A stretch of DNA of 64,000 bases from Bradyrhizobium sp. BR 10289 (GTDB taxonomy: Bacteria; Pseudomonadota; Alphaproteobacteria; Rhizobiales; Xanthobacteraceae), in NCBI RefSeq assembly GCF_019455385.1, contig NZ_JACOFR010000018.1, positions 62,001 to 126,000 of the forward strand, written 5' to 3'. The notes beneath the pieces are model-generated. The model did not search any database. It saw only the letters and a program-made list of their open reading frames with translations, and was not told where the DNA came from. Position numbers and translations under genes: made by a program. Positions 27,718 to 36,258 of this stretch are shown in pieces; positions within the stretch are counted from its first letter, which is position 1, and each line of letters opens with the position of its first letter.

Positions 27718-29332
27718 CGATGCCGAGCGCGGGCCTGTCTCGCGCGGCGGCGTCGCGCCGCAGCCGCTGTTTGCCGTCGCAGCGGTGCTGCTCGGCTCGT
27801 TCCTCGCCAATTTCGACAGCCGGCTGACCACGGTCGGCCTGCCAGACTTACGCGGCGCATTCGGGCTCTCCTTCGACGAGGGCGCCTGGCTCTCCACCGC
27901 CGGCATCGGCTCGCAGATCTTCATCGCGCCGGCAGTGGCGTGGCTCGCCACCGTGTTCGGCCTGCGCCGGGTGCTCGGCATACCCAGCCTCGTCTATGCG
28001 GCGATGTCGCTCATCATCCCGTTCGTGCATGACTATCCGACGCTGATTGCGCTCAGCGTCGTGCACGGCCTCTTGCTCGGCACCTTCGTGCCGGCGACGC
28101 TGATGATCATCTTCCGCAACCTGCCGATGCGCTGGTGGCTGCCGGCGATCGCGCTCTATTCGATCCGGGTCGGCTTTGCGCTGGATACGTCGAGCTCGCT
28201 GGTCGGCTTCTATGTCGAGCATCTCGGCTGGCAGTGGCTGTACTGGCAGAGCGTGATCCTGGCGCCGCTGATGGGCCTGATGGTCTATCTGGGCACGCCG
28301 CGCGAGCCGGTGAACAGCGCGCTGCTGCGCGAGGCCGATTGGGGCGGCATGCTGCTGCTCGGGGCCTCGGTCGGTATGATCTACGCCGGTCTGGACCAGG
28401 GCAATCGGCTGGACTGGCTCGGCAACGGCACGGTGATGGCCCTGCTGATCGGCGGCGGCGTGCTGTTCGTCGCGTTCCTCGTCAACGAGTCGCTGGTCGC
28501 GCAGCCCTGGGCGCATGTGAACGTGCTGTTCTCGCGCAATATCGGCCTGGCGCTGGTCGTGATCCTGCTCTACACGCTGACCTCACTCTCCAACTCGTCG
28601 CTGGTGCCGAACTTCCTCGGCAATGTCATCCTGCTCAGGCCGGAGCAGAGCGGCCTGTTGCTGCTGACCTACGGCGCGTTGCCGATGTTCGTGCTGGTGC
28701 CGATCTCGATCTGGCTGCTGCGTCATTTCGATGCGCGTGCGGTGATCGTGGTGGGCTTTGCCTGCTTTGCCGCGGCCAATCTCTGGGGCACCCAGCTCAC
28801 CCATGACTGGGCGCGCGAGGATTTCGTGGGCATCGTCCTGCTTCAGGCCGTCGGGCAGGCGACGACGCTGCTGCCGCTCATCATCATCGCGCTGTCCAAT
28901 TCCGATCCGAGCCGCGCCACCTCGTTCGCCGCCTATATCCAGATCATGCGGCTCGGCGGCGCCGAGATCGGCGTCGCGCTGATGGGGACGTGGCTTCGTG
29001 TCCGCGAGCAGGTGCACTCCTTCTATCTCGGCCAGAGCCTGGAGATCGGCGACGCCAACGTGGTACGCGCGCTCAAGCAGCTCGCCGATTATTTCGCCGC
29101 CGATGGAGCTGGCTCGGCGCCGGCGCGTGCAGTCGGCACGCTCGCCAGCTTCGTGGCGCGCGAGGCCAATGTGCTCGCCTATATCGATGGCTTCTGGCTG
29201 TGCTTCTGGCTGGCGATGTCAGCGCTCGGCGTCGTCGCGCTGATCACGCGGGCGCCGCCGGGGCCGTTCACGCCGGCGCCGTTCGGCTTTGCGAAGATGC
29301 TGCTGCGGAAGTGTGGGGTAAAGGTCGCGTAG
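27704..29332 (+). CDS. EmrB-type MFS drug exporter (DHA2 family, 14 segments)
   Basis: The 542-residue membrane protein has about 14 hydrophobic segments. The start region FLANFDSRLTTVGLPDLRGAFGLSFDEGAWLSTAG matches DHA2 transporters, in which proton influx drives export of drugs or aromatic compounds through a tripartite system with the upstream adaptor. GAAGGG lies five bases before ATG 27704, which is preferred to the GTG two codons earlier. Substrate cannot be told from sequence. Its 3' end faces the EI24-like gene across a long palindrome. Confidence 0.93.
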   Translation: MAENDDAERGPVSRGGVAPQPLFAVAAVLLGSFLANFDSRLTTVGLPDLRGAFGLSFDEGAWLSTAGIGSQIFIAPAVAWLATVFGLRRVLGIPSLVYAAMSLIIPFVHDYPTLIALSVVHGLLLGTFVPATLMIIFRNLPMRWWLPAIALYSIRVGFALDTSSSLVGFYVEHLGWQWLYWQSVILAPLMGLMVYLGTPREPVNSALLREADWGGMLLLGASVGMIYAGLDQGNRLDWLGNGTVMALLIGGGVLFVAFLVNESLVAQPWAHVNVLFSRNIGLALVVILLYTLTSLSNSSLVPNFLGNVILLRPEQSGLLLLTYGALPMFVLVPISIWLLRHFDARAVIVVGFACFAAANLWGTQLTHDWAREDFVGIVLLQAVGQATTLLPLIIIALSNSDPSRATSFAAYIQIMRLGGAEIGVALMGTWLRVREQVHSFYLGQSLEIGDANVVRALKQLADYFAADGAGSAPARAVGTLASFVAREANVLAYIDGFWLCFWLAMSALGVVALITRAPPGPFTPAPFGFAKMLLRKCGVKVA

Positions 29333-29365
29333 TTAGCCGCGGAAACTCGGTTCACCTTTCCCGAA

Positions 29366-29484
29366 GGGAGAGGTCGGTCGCATCGCAAGATGCGATCCGG
29401 GTGAGGGGTTACAGTCTCACAGACTACCGCGGCCCCTCACCCGGATTGCTGCGCAATCCGACCTCTCCCCCTTGGGGAGAGGTG
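29366..29484. repeat. Extragenic palindrome between convergent genes
   Basis: Outer arms GGGAGAGGTCGG (29366-29377) and the complement at 29458-29469 are perfect over 12 bases. Inner arms ATCCGGGTGAGGGG (29395-29408) and the complement at 29433-29446 are perfect over 14 bases. A terminal hairpin CTCTCCCCCTTGGGGAGAG completes it. Same general class as the elements at 7546, 39017, 52685 and 59334. Confidence 0.88.
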
Positions 29485-29491
29485 GAGATCA

Positions 29492-30232
29492 TCACCGCAT
29501 CTGCCGTGCCGGCTCGATCAGCTCGGGGCGCCGGCCCGACAGCCGCTTGTGCATGTGGACCATGAAGGCCATGCCGAAGATCGGCGTCGCCAGGTTCACG
29601 ACCGGGATCGAGACGAAGGCCGCGATGAAGAGGCCGGCGGTGAAGATGGTCGCGGCATTGTCGCGCCGCATCGCCTTGGCGTCCTCCGGCGAGCGGAAGC
29701 GCATCGCCGCGAGCTCGAAATATTCGCGGCCCAAGAGCCAAGCGGCGGCGAGGAAGAAGATCAGGAAGCCGGCGCCGGCGAAGAACACCAGCGGCAGCGC
29801 GGCGAGATAAACCAGGATCGTCAGCAGCGCGGTCTTGATACCCTCCAGCATCGCCTGGCTGAACGGCAGCGCCACGCCCGGCCGCTCGGCCGGATAATGC
29901 TCGCGCTCGACGATATCGGCGACGTCGTCGACGAACAGGCTCGCCACCAGCGAGGTGATCGCCGGCATCAGGAATACGCCGCCGAACACGACGCCGAGCC
30001 CCGCCGCGATCGAGACGATCCAGGACAGGACCTCGAGCGAGGCGTGCCAGCCCGGGCCGAGCAGCCCTTCCAGCCAGACCTCGCCGGAGGTCGCAAACCA
30101 GCTGAGCAGCCGTTGCAGACCGATCGCCAGCACGGTGATCAGCACCAGCGCGACGCCGATCGACCGCCACAGGATCGAGCGCATCGGCGGCGACAGCATT
30201 TGCGACAGCGCCTTGACGGCGGCATCCAGCAT
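29492..30232 (-). CDS. EI24/CysZ-like membrane protein
   Basis: The 246-residue protein has about five hydrophobic segments, with the LFVDDVADIVEREHYP and LAAAWLLGREYFELAAMRF motifs of the EI24 domain family. E. coli CysZ, in the same family, admits sulfate; other members are uncharacterised. No sulfate-assimilation gene is adjacent, so the transport substrate is left open. ATG 30232 is chosen because AGAGGAA lies six bases upstream; an extension of eight residues has no support. Confidence 0.85.
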   Translation of the reverse strand: MLDAAVKALSQMLSPPMRSILWRSIGVALVLITVLAIGLQRLLSWFATSGEVWLEGLLGPGWHASLEVLSWIVSIAAGLGVVFGGVFLMPAITSLVASLFVDDVADIVEREHYPAERPGVALPFSQAMLEGIKTALLTILVYLAALPLVFFAGAGFLIFFLAAAWLLGREYFELAAMRFRSPEDAKAMRRDNAATIFTAGLFIAAFVSIPVVNLATPIFGMAFMVHMHKRLSGRRPELIEPARQMR

Positions 30233-30319
30233 GGGAGTTCCTCTCACGACAACCACCCGCGAGAGGTAGACACCCTTGGCCGTCCCGGCAAGAGACGGGC
30301 GTGCCGTAAGTCTCTGCGC

Positions 30320-31492
30320 CTACGGTTCCGCCGCGATGCTGGCCCAGCAGGTGATGGCGCTGCAGACCGTGCTCCAGCGGCCGAACCCCTTGTAGATCTG
30401 GGCGGCGACCTGCTCCTGCTGCTTCAAGGTGCCCTCGGCCTTGATCTGCGGGTCGGAGACATTGCGGATCGCGAGCCAGCGTGGCGCCTTGTCGCCCATC
30501 TCCTGCGCCACCAGGCCGAGCACGGCGTCGCCCATTTCGGAGACGTCGCCGAGCCCCTGCAGGTGGAAATGATTGTCCGAGGTGTCGAAGCCGAAGAAGT
30601 CGGTGGTCACCACGGAGGACGACAGGCCGCTCGGCTTCACCACGAAGATCTTCGGCGCCCTGGTGTTGTCCTTCGGTAATTGCCCGGCATTGGCCTTGAA
30701 CAGCGTCTTGGCCTGCGTGAACTTCTTGGTCACGGCCGACTTGCTGGAGAAGTGCTCCTGCGCGAAGGGCTCCTTCTTGAACTTCGACAGGCAGTCGAAG
30801 CGCACGATCGGTGAGACCACGACGTCGCCGACCTCGAATTCTTTGCCGATGCCGCCGGCCGTGCCCGTGGTGATGACCAGCGTCGGCTGCACCTCGGTGA
30901 TGATCTGGCGCCAGACGTCGATGTTCGGCAGCTGGGGGCCGTCCTGCGACATGTGCGAGTCGGATTTGAAGATCACGCATTTTTTCTTGCCGATCGTCGT
31001 GGTCCAGTAGGTGCCGAGCCGCTTCAGCTCCTTGGCCGGGCAGCCGTTGCGCATCTTCTTTGAGATCGTCGCGTAATTATGCGTGTAGGGGACGTAGTCG
31101 TTGCGGGAGTCCTTGCCCGGCGTCAGCACGCGGCTGAGCGCGTGGCCCTCGTCGACGGTCCAGGTCACCACCAGCACGTCGGCGCGCGGCAGCGGGCCCT
31201 TGCCATTGCCCTTCGGCTTCGGCCCGGTCTGCGGCGCCAGCCCCTTTGGCCAGGGGATGTCGGTGAAGCGCGACAGCCCGGTCGAGGTCGAGAAGGCCAT
31301 GAACTCGCGGCCCTCATCCGACTCCGAATCGAAATCGATGATCTCGCGCCGGAAGTCTTCCATCGAGACCTTTGCGGTCTTTTTCTTCGCGGCCTTCGCC
31401 ACGCGCTTCACCGCAAAGGTCTCGGGCGGGGGCGGCGTCGTGATCGGATCGAAACCAAGATTTCTCTCAACCCATTTACGGTCGGCCAGCAT
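30320..31492 (-). CDS. Nucleoside phosphorylase/nucleosidase-like protein with extended N-terminus
   Basis: The 390-residue protein contains the core of the PNP/MTA nucleosidase superfamily: LVITTGTAGGIG (base and phosphate site), VGDVVVSPIVRFDC and a C-terminal RNVSDPQI segment carrying the probable catalytic Asp. The usual MEGAA segment is replaced by SEMGDAVLG. About 80 extra N-terminal residues, basic and then acidic, have no recognised fold, and insertions make it much longer than an ordinary nucleosidase of about 230-250. Substrate is unknown. It is divergent from a sedolisin protease gene. GGAGACGATACG precedes the ATG. Confidence 0.78.
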   Translation of the reverse strand: MLADRKWVERNLGFDPITTPPPPETFAVKRVAKAAKKKTAKVSMEDFRREIIDFDSESDEGREFMAFSTSTGLSRFTDIPWPKGLAPQTGPKPKGNGKGPLPRADVLVVTWTVDEGHALSRVLTPGKDSRNDYVPYTHNYATISKKMRNGCPAKELKRLGTYWTTTIGKKKCVIFKSDSHMSQDGPQLPNIDVWRQIITEVQPTLVITTGTAGGIGKEFEVGDVVVSPIVRFDCLSKFKKEPFAQEHFSSKSAVTKKFTQAKTLFKANAGQLPKDNTRAPKIFVVKPSGLSSSVVTTDFFGFDTSDNHFHLQGLGDVSEMGDAVLGLVAQEMGDKAPRWLAIRNVSDPQIKAEGTLKQQEQVAAQIYKGFGRWSTVCSAITCWASIAAEP

Positions 31493-31761
31493 CGTATCGT
31501 CTCCGTAATTGATTTTGACAAACGGCTTTCATTGGTCGGCCAAGTGAGCCAACGGTTACAATCTTAGATCGAATTTGTTGGCATCGAATGGGTCGCAATG
31601 ATTGACCGATTGGATGCCGGTCCGGGGCGCAGACGGTTGCTCCTGTTCAGCAGCAGTATTTCTGAAAAAATCCGACGCAGTATGTGAACCAAATCGCAGT
31701 TCAGATTACACCTATAGTTGAGGTGCGACAATCTGCCTTCCAGTCACAAACGGAGGAAGTC

Positions 31762-33438
31762 ATGGCAAGCTCGACCAACCGAGTCGCGCTGGTGAACAGC
31801 GCCCGTAAACTGCCAAAGGGTGCCAAGCTCGTCGGCGCCGCCGATCCCAAGCAGGAAATCGAGATCAGTGTCCGGCTGCGTGCCAGGAGCACCCAGCCCG
31901 CCGACGATGAGCAGGTGATGGCGCTCGGTGCGCAACCGCCACGCGAGCGGCAATATCTCTCGCGCGCCGAATTCGCCGCACAGATGGGTGCCGATCCCGC
32001 CGACGTCGCAAGGATCGACGATTTCGCGCACCACCACGATCTCAACGTCAAGAGCGTGCATCTGGCGTCCCGCACGGTGAAACTGACCGGCACGGTGAAG
32101 GCGCTCAGCGCGGCCTTCGGCGTCAAGCTCAACAAGGTCAAGCACGAGGGCGCGACCTATCGCATGCGCAAGGGCAGTGTTCAGATCCCGGCGGAGCTCG
32201 AAGGTATCGTGGTCGGCGTGCATGGCCTCGACAACCGCCCGGTGGCGCAGCCGCATTTCCGGCGCAAGATGGCTGGCAAGACAACCGACAAGACGGCGAA
32301 GAAGGGTGCAATCGCGCACGCGGCGCAGGGCGGCAGCTTCTCGGTCGACGAGATCGCAAAGCTCTATAATTTCCCGGGCGGCGAGACCGGGGCCGGCCAG
32401 TGCATCGCCATCATCGAGCTCAACGACATCGACAGCAAGGGCCATCCCACGGGCGCCGGTTACAAGACCAGCGACCTCAAAACCTTCTTCAAGAGGGCCG
32501 GCATCCCGATGCCGCAGATCGCGCCTGCGAGCGTCGACGGTGGCGCCAACAAGCCCGGCCATTCCGATGCGGATGGCGAGGTGGTGCTCGACATCGAGGT
32601 CGCCGGTGCCATCGCGCCGGGCGCCAGGATCGTGGTCTATTTTGCGCCCAACACCACGAACGGCTTCATCGACGCGGTGAAAGCCGCGGTCCACGACACC
32701 GCGCGAAAGCCCTCGGTGATCTCGATCAGCTGGGGCGGGCCGGAAGATCCGGCAGGCTCGCAACAATTCGTCGACGGCCTCAACGAGGCGATCCGCGACG
32801 CCGCCGCAATGGGCATCACCGTCTGCGTCGCCTCCGGCGACAATGGCTCGGCGGATATGGGGCAAGGCTGGGACGGCAAGCCGCACGCCGATTTCCCGGC
32901 CTCCAGCCCGTTTGCGCTCGCCTGCGGCGGCACTAATCTGAAGGCCTCGAACGGGGCCATCACCGAAGTGGTCTGGAATGGCGGTCCGCAGGACGGCGCC
33001 GGCGGTGGCGGCGTCAGCATCGTGTTTCCGAGGCCCGCCTACCAGGCCCATGCGCATGTGCCGAAATCACCGGCACACTCGGCCGGGCGCGGCGTGCCTG
33101 ACGTTGCCGGCGATGCCGATCCCGCGACCGGCTACCAGATCTTCCTCAACGGCGTCGGCACCACGATCGGCGGCACCAGCGCGGTGGCGCCCTTGATGGC
33201 GGGGCTGATCGCCCGCATCAACGAGGCCACGACCAAGAAGTTCGGCAAGACCGTCGGCTTCATCAACCCGCTGATCTATGCCTCGCACGCGCAAGGCGTG
33301 TTCCGCGACATCACGGTCGGCAACAACGACATCACCGGCAGCCTGCACGGCATGTACAAGGCCGGCCCCGGCTGGGATGCCTGCTCCGGCCTCGGCGTTC
33401 CCAACGGCGCAGCATTGCAGAATCTGCTGGCGGCGTGA
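31762..33438 (+). CDS. Sedolisin (S53) family serine-carboxyl peptidase, kumamolisin-like
   Basis: The 558-residue enzyme has a pro-kumamolisin activation domain (about residues 40-165, with LKG-like ASRTVKLTGTVKALSAAFGV) and a catalytic subtilisin-like domain. The triad is visible: Glu273 and Asp277 in DADGEVVLDIEV, and Ser473 in GGTSAVAP; the oxyanion Asp360 is in ASGDNGS. A Ca-binding site is expected near the C-terminal DITVGNNDI. No signal peptide is seen, so export by another route or an intracellular role must be considered. GGAGGAAGTC precedes ATG 31762, favoured over an earlier ATG. Confidence 0.93.
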   Translation: MASSTNRVALVNSARKLPKGAKLVGAADPKQEIEISVRLRARSTQPADDEQVMALGAQPPRERQYLSRAEFAAQMGADPADVARIDDFAHHHDLNVKSVHLASRTVKLTGTVKALSAAFGVKLNKVKHEGATYRMRKGSVQIPAELEGIVVGVHGLDNRPVAQPHFRRKMAGKTTDKTAKKGAIAHAAQGGSFSVDEIAKLYNFPGGETGAGQCIAIIELNDIDSKGHPTGAGYKTSDLKTFFKRAGIPMPQIAPASVDGGANKPGHSDADGEVVLDIEVAGAIAPGARIVVYFAPNTTNGFIDAVKAAVHDTARKPSVISISWGGPEDPAGSQQFVDGLNEAIRDAAAMGITVCVASGDNGSADMGQGWDGKPHADFPASSPFALACGGTNLKASNGAITEVVWNGGPQDGAGGGGVSIVFPRPAYQAHAHVPKSPAHSAGRGVPDVAGDADPATGYQIFLNGVGTTIGGTSAVAPLMAGLIARINEATTKKFGKTVGFINPLIYASHAQGVFRDITVGNNDITGSLHGMYKAGPGWDACSGLGVPNGAALQNLLAA

Positions 33439-33460
33439 GCTAGGCGACGCTCTCTCCTCC

Positions 33461-33576
33461 GTCATTGCGAGGAGCCCTTGCGACGAAGCAATCCAGAATC
33501 TCTCCGCGGAGGCAGACTGGATTGCTTCCCGCCTTCGCCAAGGCTTCGGCGGACAAGTCGCTGCGCTCGCAATGAC
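33461..33576. repeat. Extragenic palindrome, GTCATTGCGAG family, copy 1
   Basis: GTCATTGCGAG at 33461-33471 and CTCGCAATGAC at 33566-33576 are perfect complements. Inside, GCAATCCAGA and TGGATTGC pair, and GCCTTCGCCAAGGC forms a further stem. It lies between the converging ends of the protease and the MFS transporter. A diverged copy is at 41976-42094. Confidence 0.87.
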
Positions 33577-33595
33577 GTGTGGAGAGAGTTGAGAC

Positions 33596-35011
33596 TCACA
33601 CCGTATCCAACGCCTTCCCCCGCACATTCGGACCGAACAGGGCCATCGCGACCACCACGGTCATCATGGCCGCGGTGATCAGGCCGAACACGCCGGTGAC
33701 GCCGGCCTCCTTCAGCATGTAGGCGACGATGAAGCCCGAGAACGTCGCGGAGAGCCGGCTCATCGAATAGACGAGGCCGGAGGCCTGCGCCCGAATCTGG
33801 GTCGGAAACACCTCGCTCTGGTAGGCGTGATAGGCGTAGGACATTGTGGTGTTGCAGGCCGTCAGCAGCACGCCGCAGACGATCAGCAGTGCCGGCTCGG
33901 TCAGCTGCGCGAACGCCATGCCGAACACGATGATGGCGATGCAGGCACCGGCGATGATCCAGCGCCGCTCGAATCTGTCGGCGAAGCCTGCGGCCAGCAG
34001 CGGCGCGATCGGATAGGCGAAGGCGACGATGAAGGAATATTGCAGGCTCTTGGTAACGGTGATGCCCTTCTCGACCAGCAGCGTCGGCACCCAATTGGCA
34101 AAGCCGTAGAAGCCGAAGGCCTGGCACAGGTTGAACACCATGAAGAGGACGATGAGCGAGAGATAAGGCGGCCGGAACAGATCGGCGAAACGGACGCGCG
34201 GGGCGGGCCGCGTCGCCTGTTGCGCAGACGGGATCACCGGCCGCGAGCCGGCGCCGCCGTTGGCGGCCTCGAGCGTTGCGAGGATGCGAAGCGCCTCCTC
34301 ATTGCGGCCGTGCCGCGCCAGCCAGAGCGGACTCTCCGGAAGGTACAGGCGGATCACCCAGACGATCATGCTGGCGGCGGCGCCAATCAGCACCACCCAG
34401 CGCCAGCCTTCGACGCCGTAAGGGGCGAGCGGCACCAGCCACCAGGCGAGAAACGCGACGACGGGCACGGCGATGAACATGATGGATTGGTTTACCGCGA
34501 AGGCGCGTCCGCGTATCCGGCTCGGCACCAGCTCGGTGATATAGGCGTCGATGGTGATGACCTCGACCCCGATTCCGATGCCGGCGAGGAAGCGCCAGAA
34601 CAGCAGGCCCTCCGACGAGGTCTGGCAGGCCATGATCACGGACGCCGCCGTATAGCTCAGCAGCGCAGTGGTGAAGATCGCGCGCCGGCCAAAACGGTCG
34701 GCGAGGAAGCCGAGGAAGAAGGTGCCGACGAACAGGCCGGCAAAGGTGGCGGCCACGAAAGCGCCGATGCCGGAGAAGCCGAAGAACGCCTGCGTCGTCG
34801 CGCTCAAGAGCCCGCTGCGACTCAGCCCCGGCGCAATATAGCCGGTGAGGAACAGATCGTAGATCTCGAAACAGCCGCCGAGCGAGAGCAGGACGACCAG
34901 GCGCCAGACATGGGACGTCTCCGGCATCGCCTCGAGCCGCCGCGAGATCTCGTCGGGCACGGATGGCGCAGCGCCGAGCTCAAAGCCTGTGTCGATGTCG
35001 ACAACGCTCAT
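33596..35011 (-). CDS. MFS transporter, metabolite:proton symporter type
   Basis: The 471-residue protein has 12 hydrophobic segments and the MFS signature after segment 2 (FLADRFGRRAIF), repeated in weaker form after segment 8. A soluble N-terminal stretch of about 40 residues precedes the first segment. It resembles the aromatic-acid/sugar-porter families. The LysR gene that follows is in the same orientation, and the CoA-transferase genes are divergent, so an uptake role for the acid they degrade is plausible but inferred. GAGGACATC directly precedes ATG 35011; the frame extends further upstream without family character. Confidence 0.88.
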   Translation of the reverse strand: MSVVDIDTGFELGAAPSVPDEISRRLEAMPETSHVWRLVVLLSLGGCFEIYDLFLTGYIAPGLSRSGLLSATTQAFFGFSGIGAFVAATFAGLFVGTFFLGFLADRFGRRAIFTTALLSYTAASVIMACQTSSEGLLFWRFLAGIGIGVEVITIDAYITELVPSRIRGRAFAVNQSIMFIAVPVVAFLAWWLVPLAPYGVEGWRWVVLIGAAASMIVWVIRLYLPESPLWLARHGRNEEALRILATLEAANGGAGSRPVIPSAQQATRPAPRVRFADLFRPPYLSLIVLFMVFNLCQAFGFYGFANWVPTLLVEKGITVTKSLQYSFIVAFAYPIAPLLAAGFADRFERRWIIAGACIAIIVFGMAFAQLTEPALLIVCGVLLTACNTTMSYAYHAYQSEVFPTQIRAQASGLVYSMSRLSATFSGFIVAYMLKEAGVTGVFGLITAAMMTVVVAMALFGPNVRGKALDTV

Positions 35012-35174
35012 GATGTCCTCCCGTGGCGCGCAGATCGCGCGCGTTTGCCGGCGGCTCATCTGTGTCGTTGATCGCAAGCTCTGCCGGACCGCATCATGTT
35101 GGCGGATTGGAGGTGGAAATCCAGAAGAACATATCGATGGAAGCGTTCGAGATTTTCGAAGGCGGGGTTTCTTC

Positions 35175-35198
35175 ACCTCTCCCCGCAAGCGGGGCGAG
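35175..35198. repeat. Solo 24-base palindrome arm
   Basis: This 24-base sequence is identical to the right arm of the element at 7656-7679. It is itself a hairpin around GCAAGC, but no partner arm is found nearby. It sits 27 bases from the LysR stop codon and may help terminate the LysR transcript. Confidence 0.75.
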
Positions 35199-35224
35199 GG
35201 AGCGCACCATCGTCGCGGAGGCAG

Positions 35225-36157
35225 CTACCCCGCCAATTCCGCCTGCCATCCGCCGCTGCGCACCTGCTCGGCGATCAGCGCCAGCATCAGGCGCCGCATC
35301 TCCTCCATCGCATAGGTCATCGGGCGGTTGCGCAGGCGGCACAGATAGAGCGTGCGGGTCAGCTTCGGATCGATCACCTTGCGGGCGATCAGGCGACCGG
35401 CCGCAAGCTCCTCCCGCGCGAACAGCTTCGTCGCGATGGTGCAGCCGAGCCCTTCCACCAGCGCGCCGGTCATTCCGGTGATCGAGTTGGCGTGCAGGAT
35501 GGCGCCGCCCTCCAGCCGCTTGAGCAGGACCGGATCGTCCAGCAGCGCGCGCGAGGACAGGCCGAGGCCGTAGCGCAGCAGGATCAGCGGCAGCCTGCTC
35601 AGCTCCTCGAAGCGGATCGGCGCCTTGCCCTTGCCGACCAGCTTTGGCGTGCCGACCAGGAACATCTCCTCTTCCAGGACCGGCTCGACGATCAGCTCCT
35701 TCTCCGACGGCGGATTGTAGACCAGCGCGAGATCGACATTGGAGATCATCAGATGCATCAGCGTAGCGCCCGACAGGCTCTCGGTCAGCGACAGTTTCAG
35801 CTTGGGATATCTGGTCAGGACGATGCGCATCAGCTCGACGCCGATCGCCTTGACGCCGGAATTGGCCATGCCGATCGAGATCTCGCCGGCGATGACGCGC
35901 GCGCCCTCGCGCACCTCGCTCTCCGCCTCCGCCATCGCGCGCAGGATGATGCGGGCGTGTTCGTAGAGCCGTTCGCCGGCGGCGGTTGGCTCCATGCCGC
36001 GCGACTTGCGCTCGAACAAAGGCGTTGCGAACTCGGCCTCCAGGTTCGAGATATGATGGCTGAGCGCGGATTGCGCGACGTTGACCTGGTCGGCCGCGCG
36101 CGACAAATTGCGCTGCTCGTAGACGGCGATGAAATAGCGGAGCTGGCGCGAATCCAT
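35225..36157 (-). CDS. LysR-type transcriptional regulator
   Basis: The 310-residue protein has an N-terminal winged helix-turn-helix (RQLRYFIAVYEQRNLSRAADQVNVAQSALSHHIS, split at the recognition helix) and a C-terminal effector-binding domain. It reads away from the CoA-transferase gene, and 101 bases separate the starts, the classic arrangement for a LysR regulator that controls its divergent neighbour in response to a pathway metabolite. No cofactor can be named. Downstream in the same direction is the MFS transporter. Confidence 0.93.
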   Translation of the reverse strand: MDSRQLRYFIAVYEQRNLSRAADQVNVAQSALSHHISNLEAEFATPLFERKSRGMEPTAAGERLYEHARIILRAMAEAESEVREGARVIAGEISIGMANSGVKAIGVELMRIVLTRYPKLKLSLTESLSGATLMHLMISNVDLALVYNPPSEKELIVEPVLEEEMFLVGTPKLVGKGKAPIRFEELSRLPLILLRYGLGLSSRALLDDPVLLKRLEGGAILHANSITGMTGALVEGLGCTIATKLFAREELAAGRLIARKVIDPKLTRTLYLCRLRNRPMTYAMEEMRRLMLALIAEQVRSGGWQAELAG

Positions 36158-36169
36158 GGGAGTCCAGCG

Positions 36170-36202
36170 TTCTAGAACTGCGAAGGCACTCTTCGACAGA
36201 TT
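36170..36202. promoter_or_regulatory. Candidate LysR control region
   Basis: Between the divergent LysR and CoA-transferase genes lies a TTCTAGAA palindrome at 36170-36177 and an AT-rich stretch around 36190-36210. A LysR box (T-N11-A with dyad symmetry) is expected here, but I cannot assign one with certainty. Confidence 0.35.
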
Positions 36203-36258
36203 ATATTTTTAAGAATGCTTGTGAAGGCCTAGTCTCCTCGGCGAACAGGGAGTGCTGC

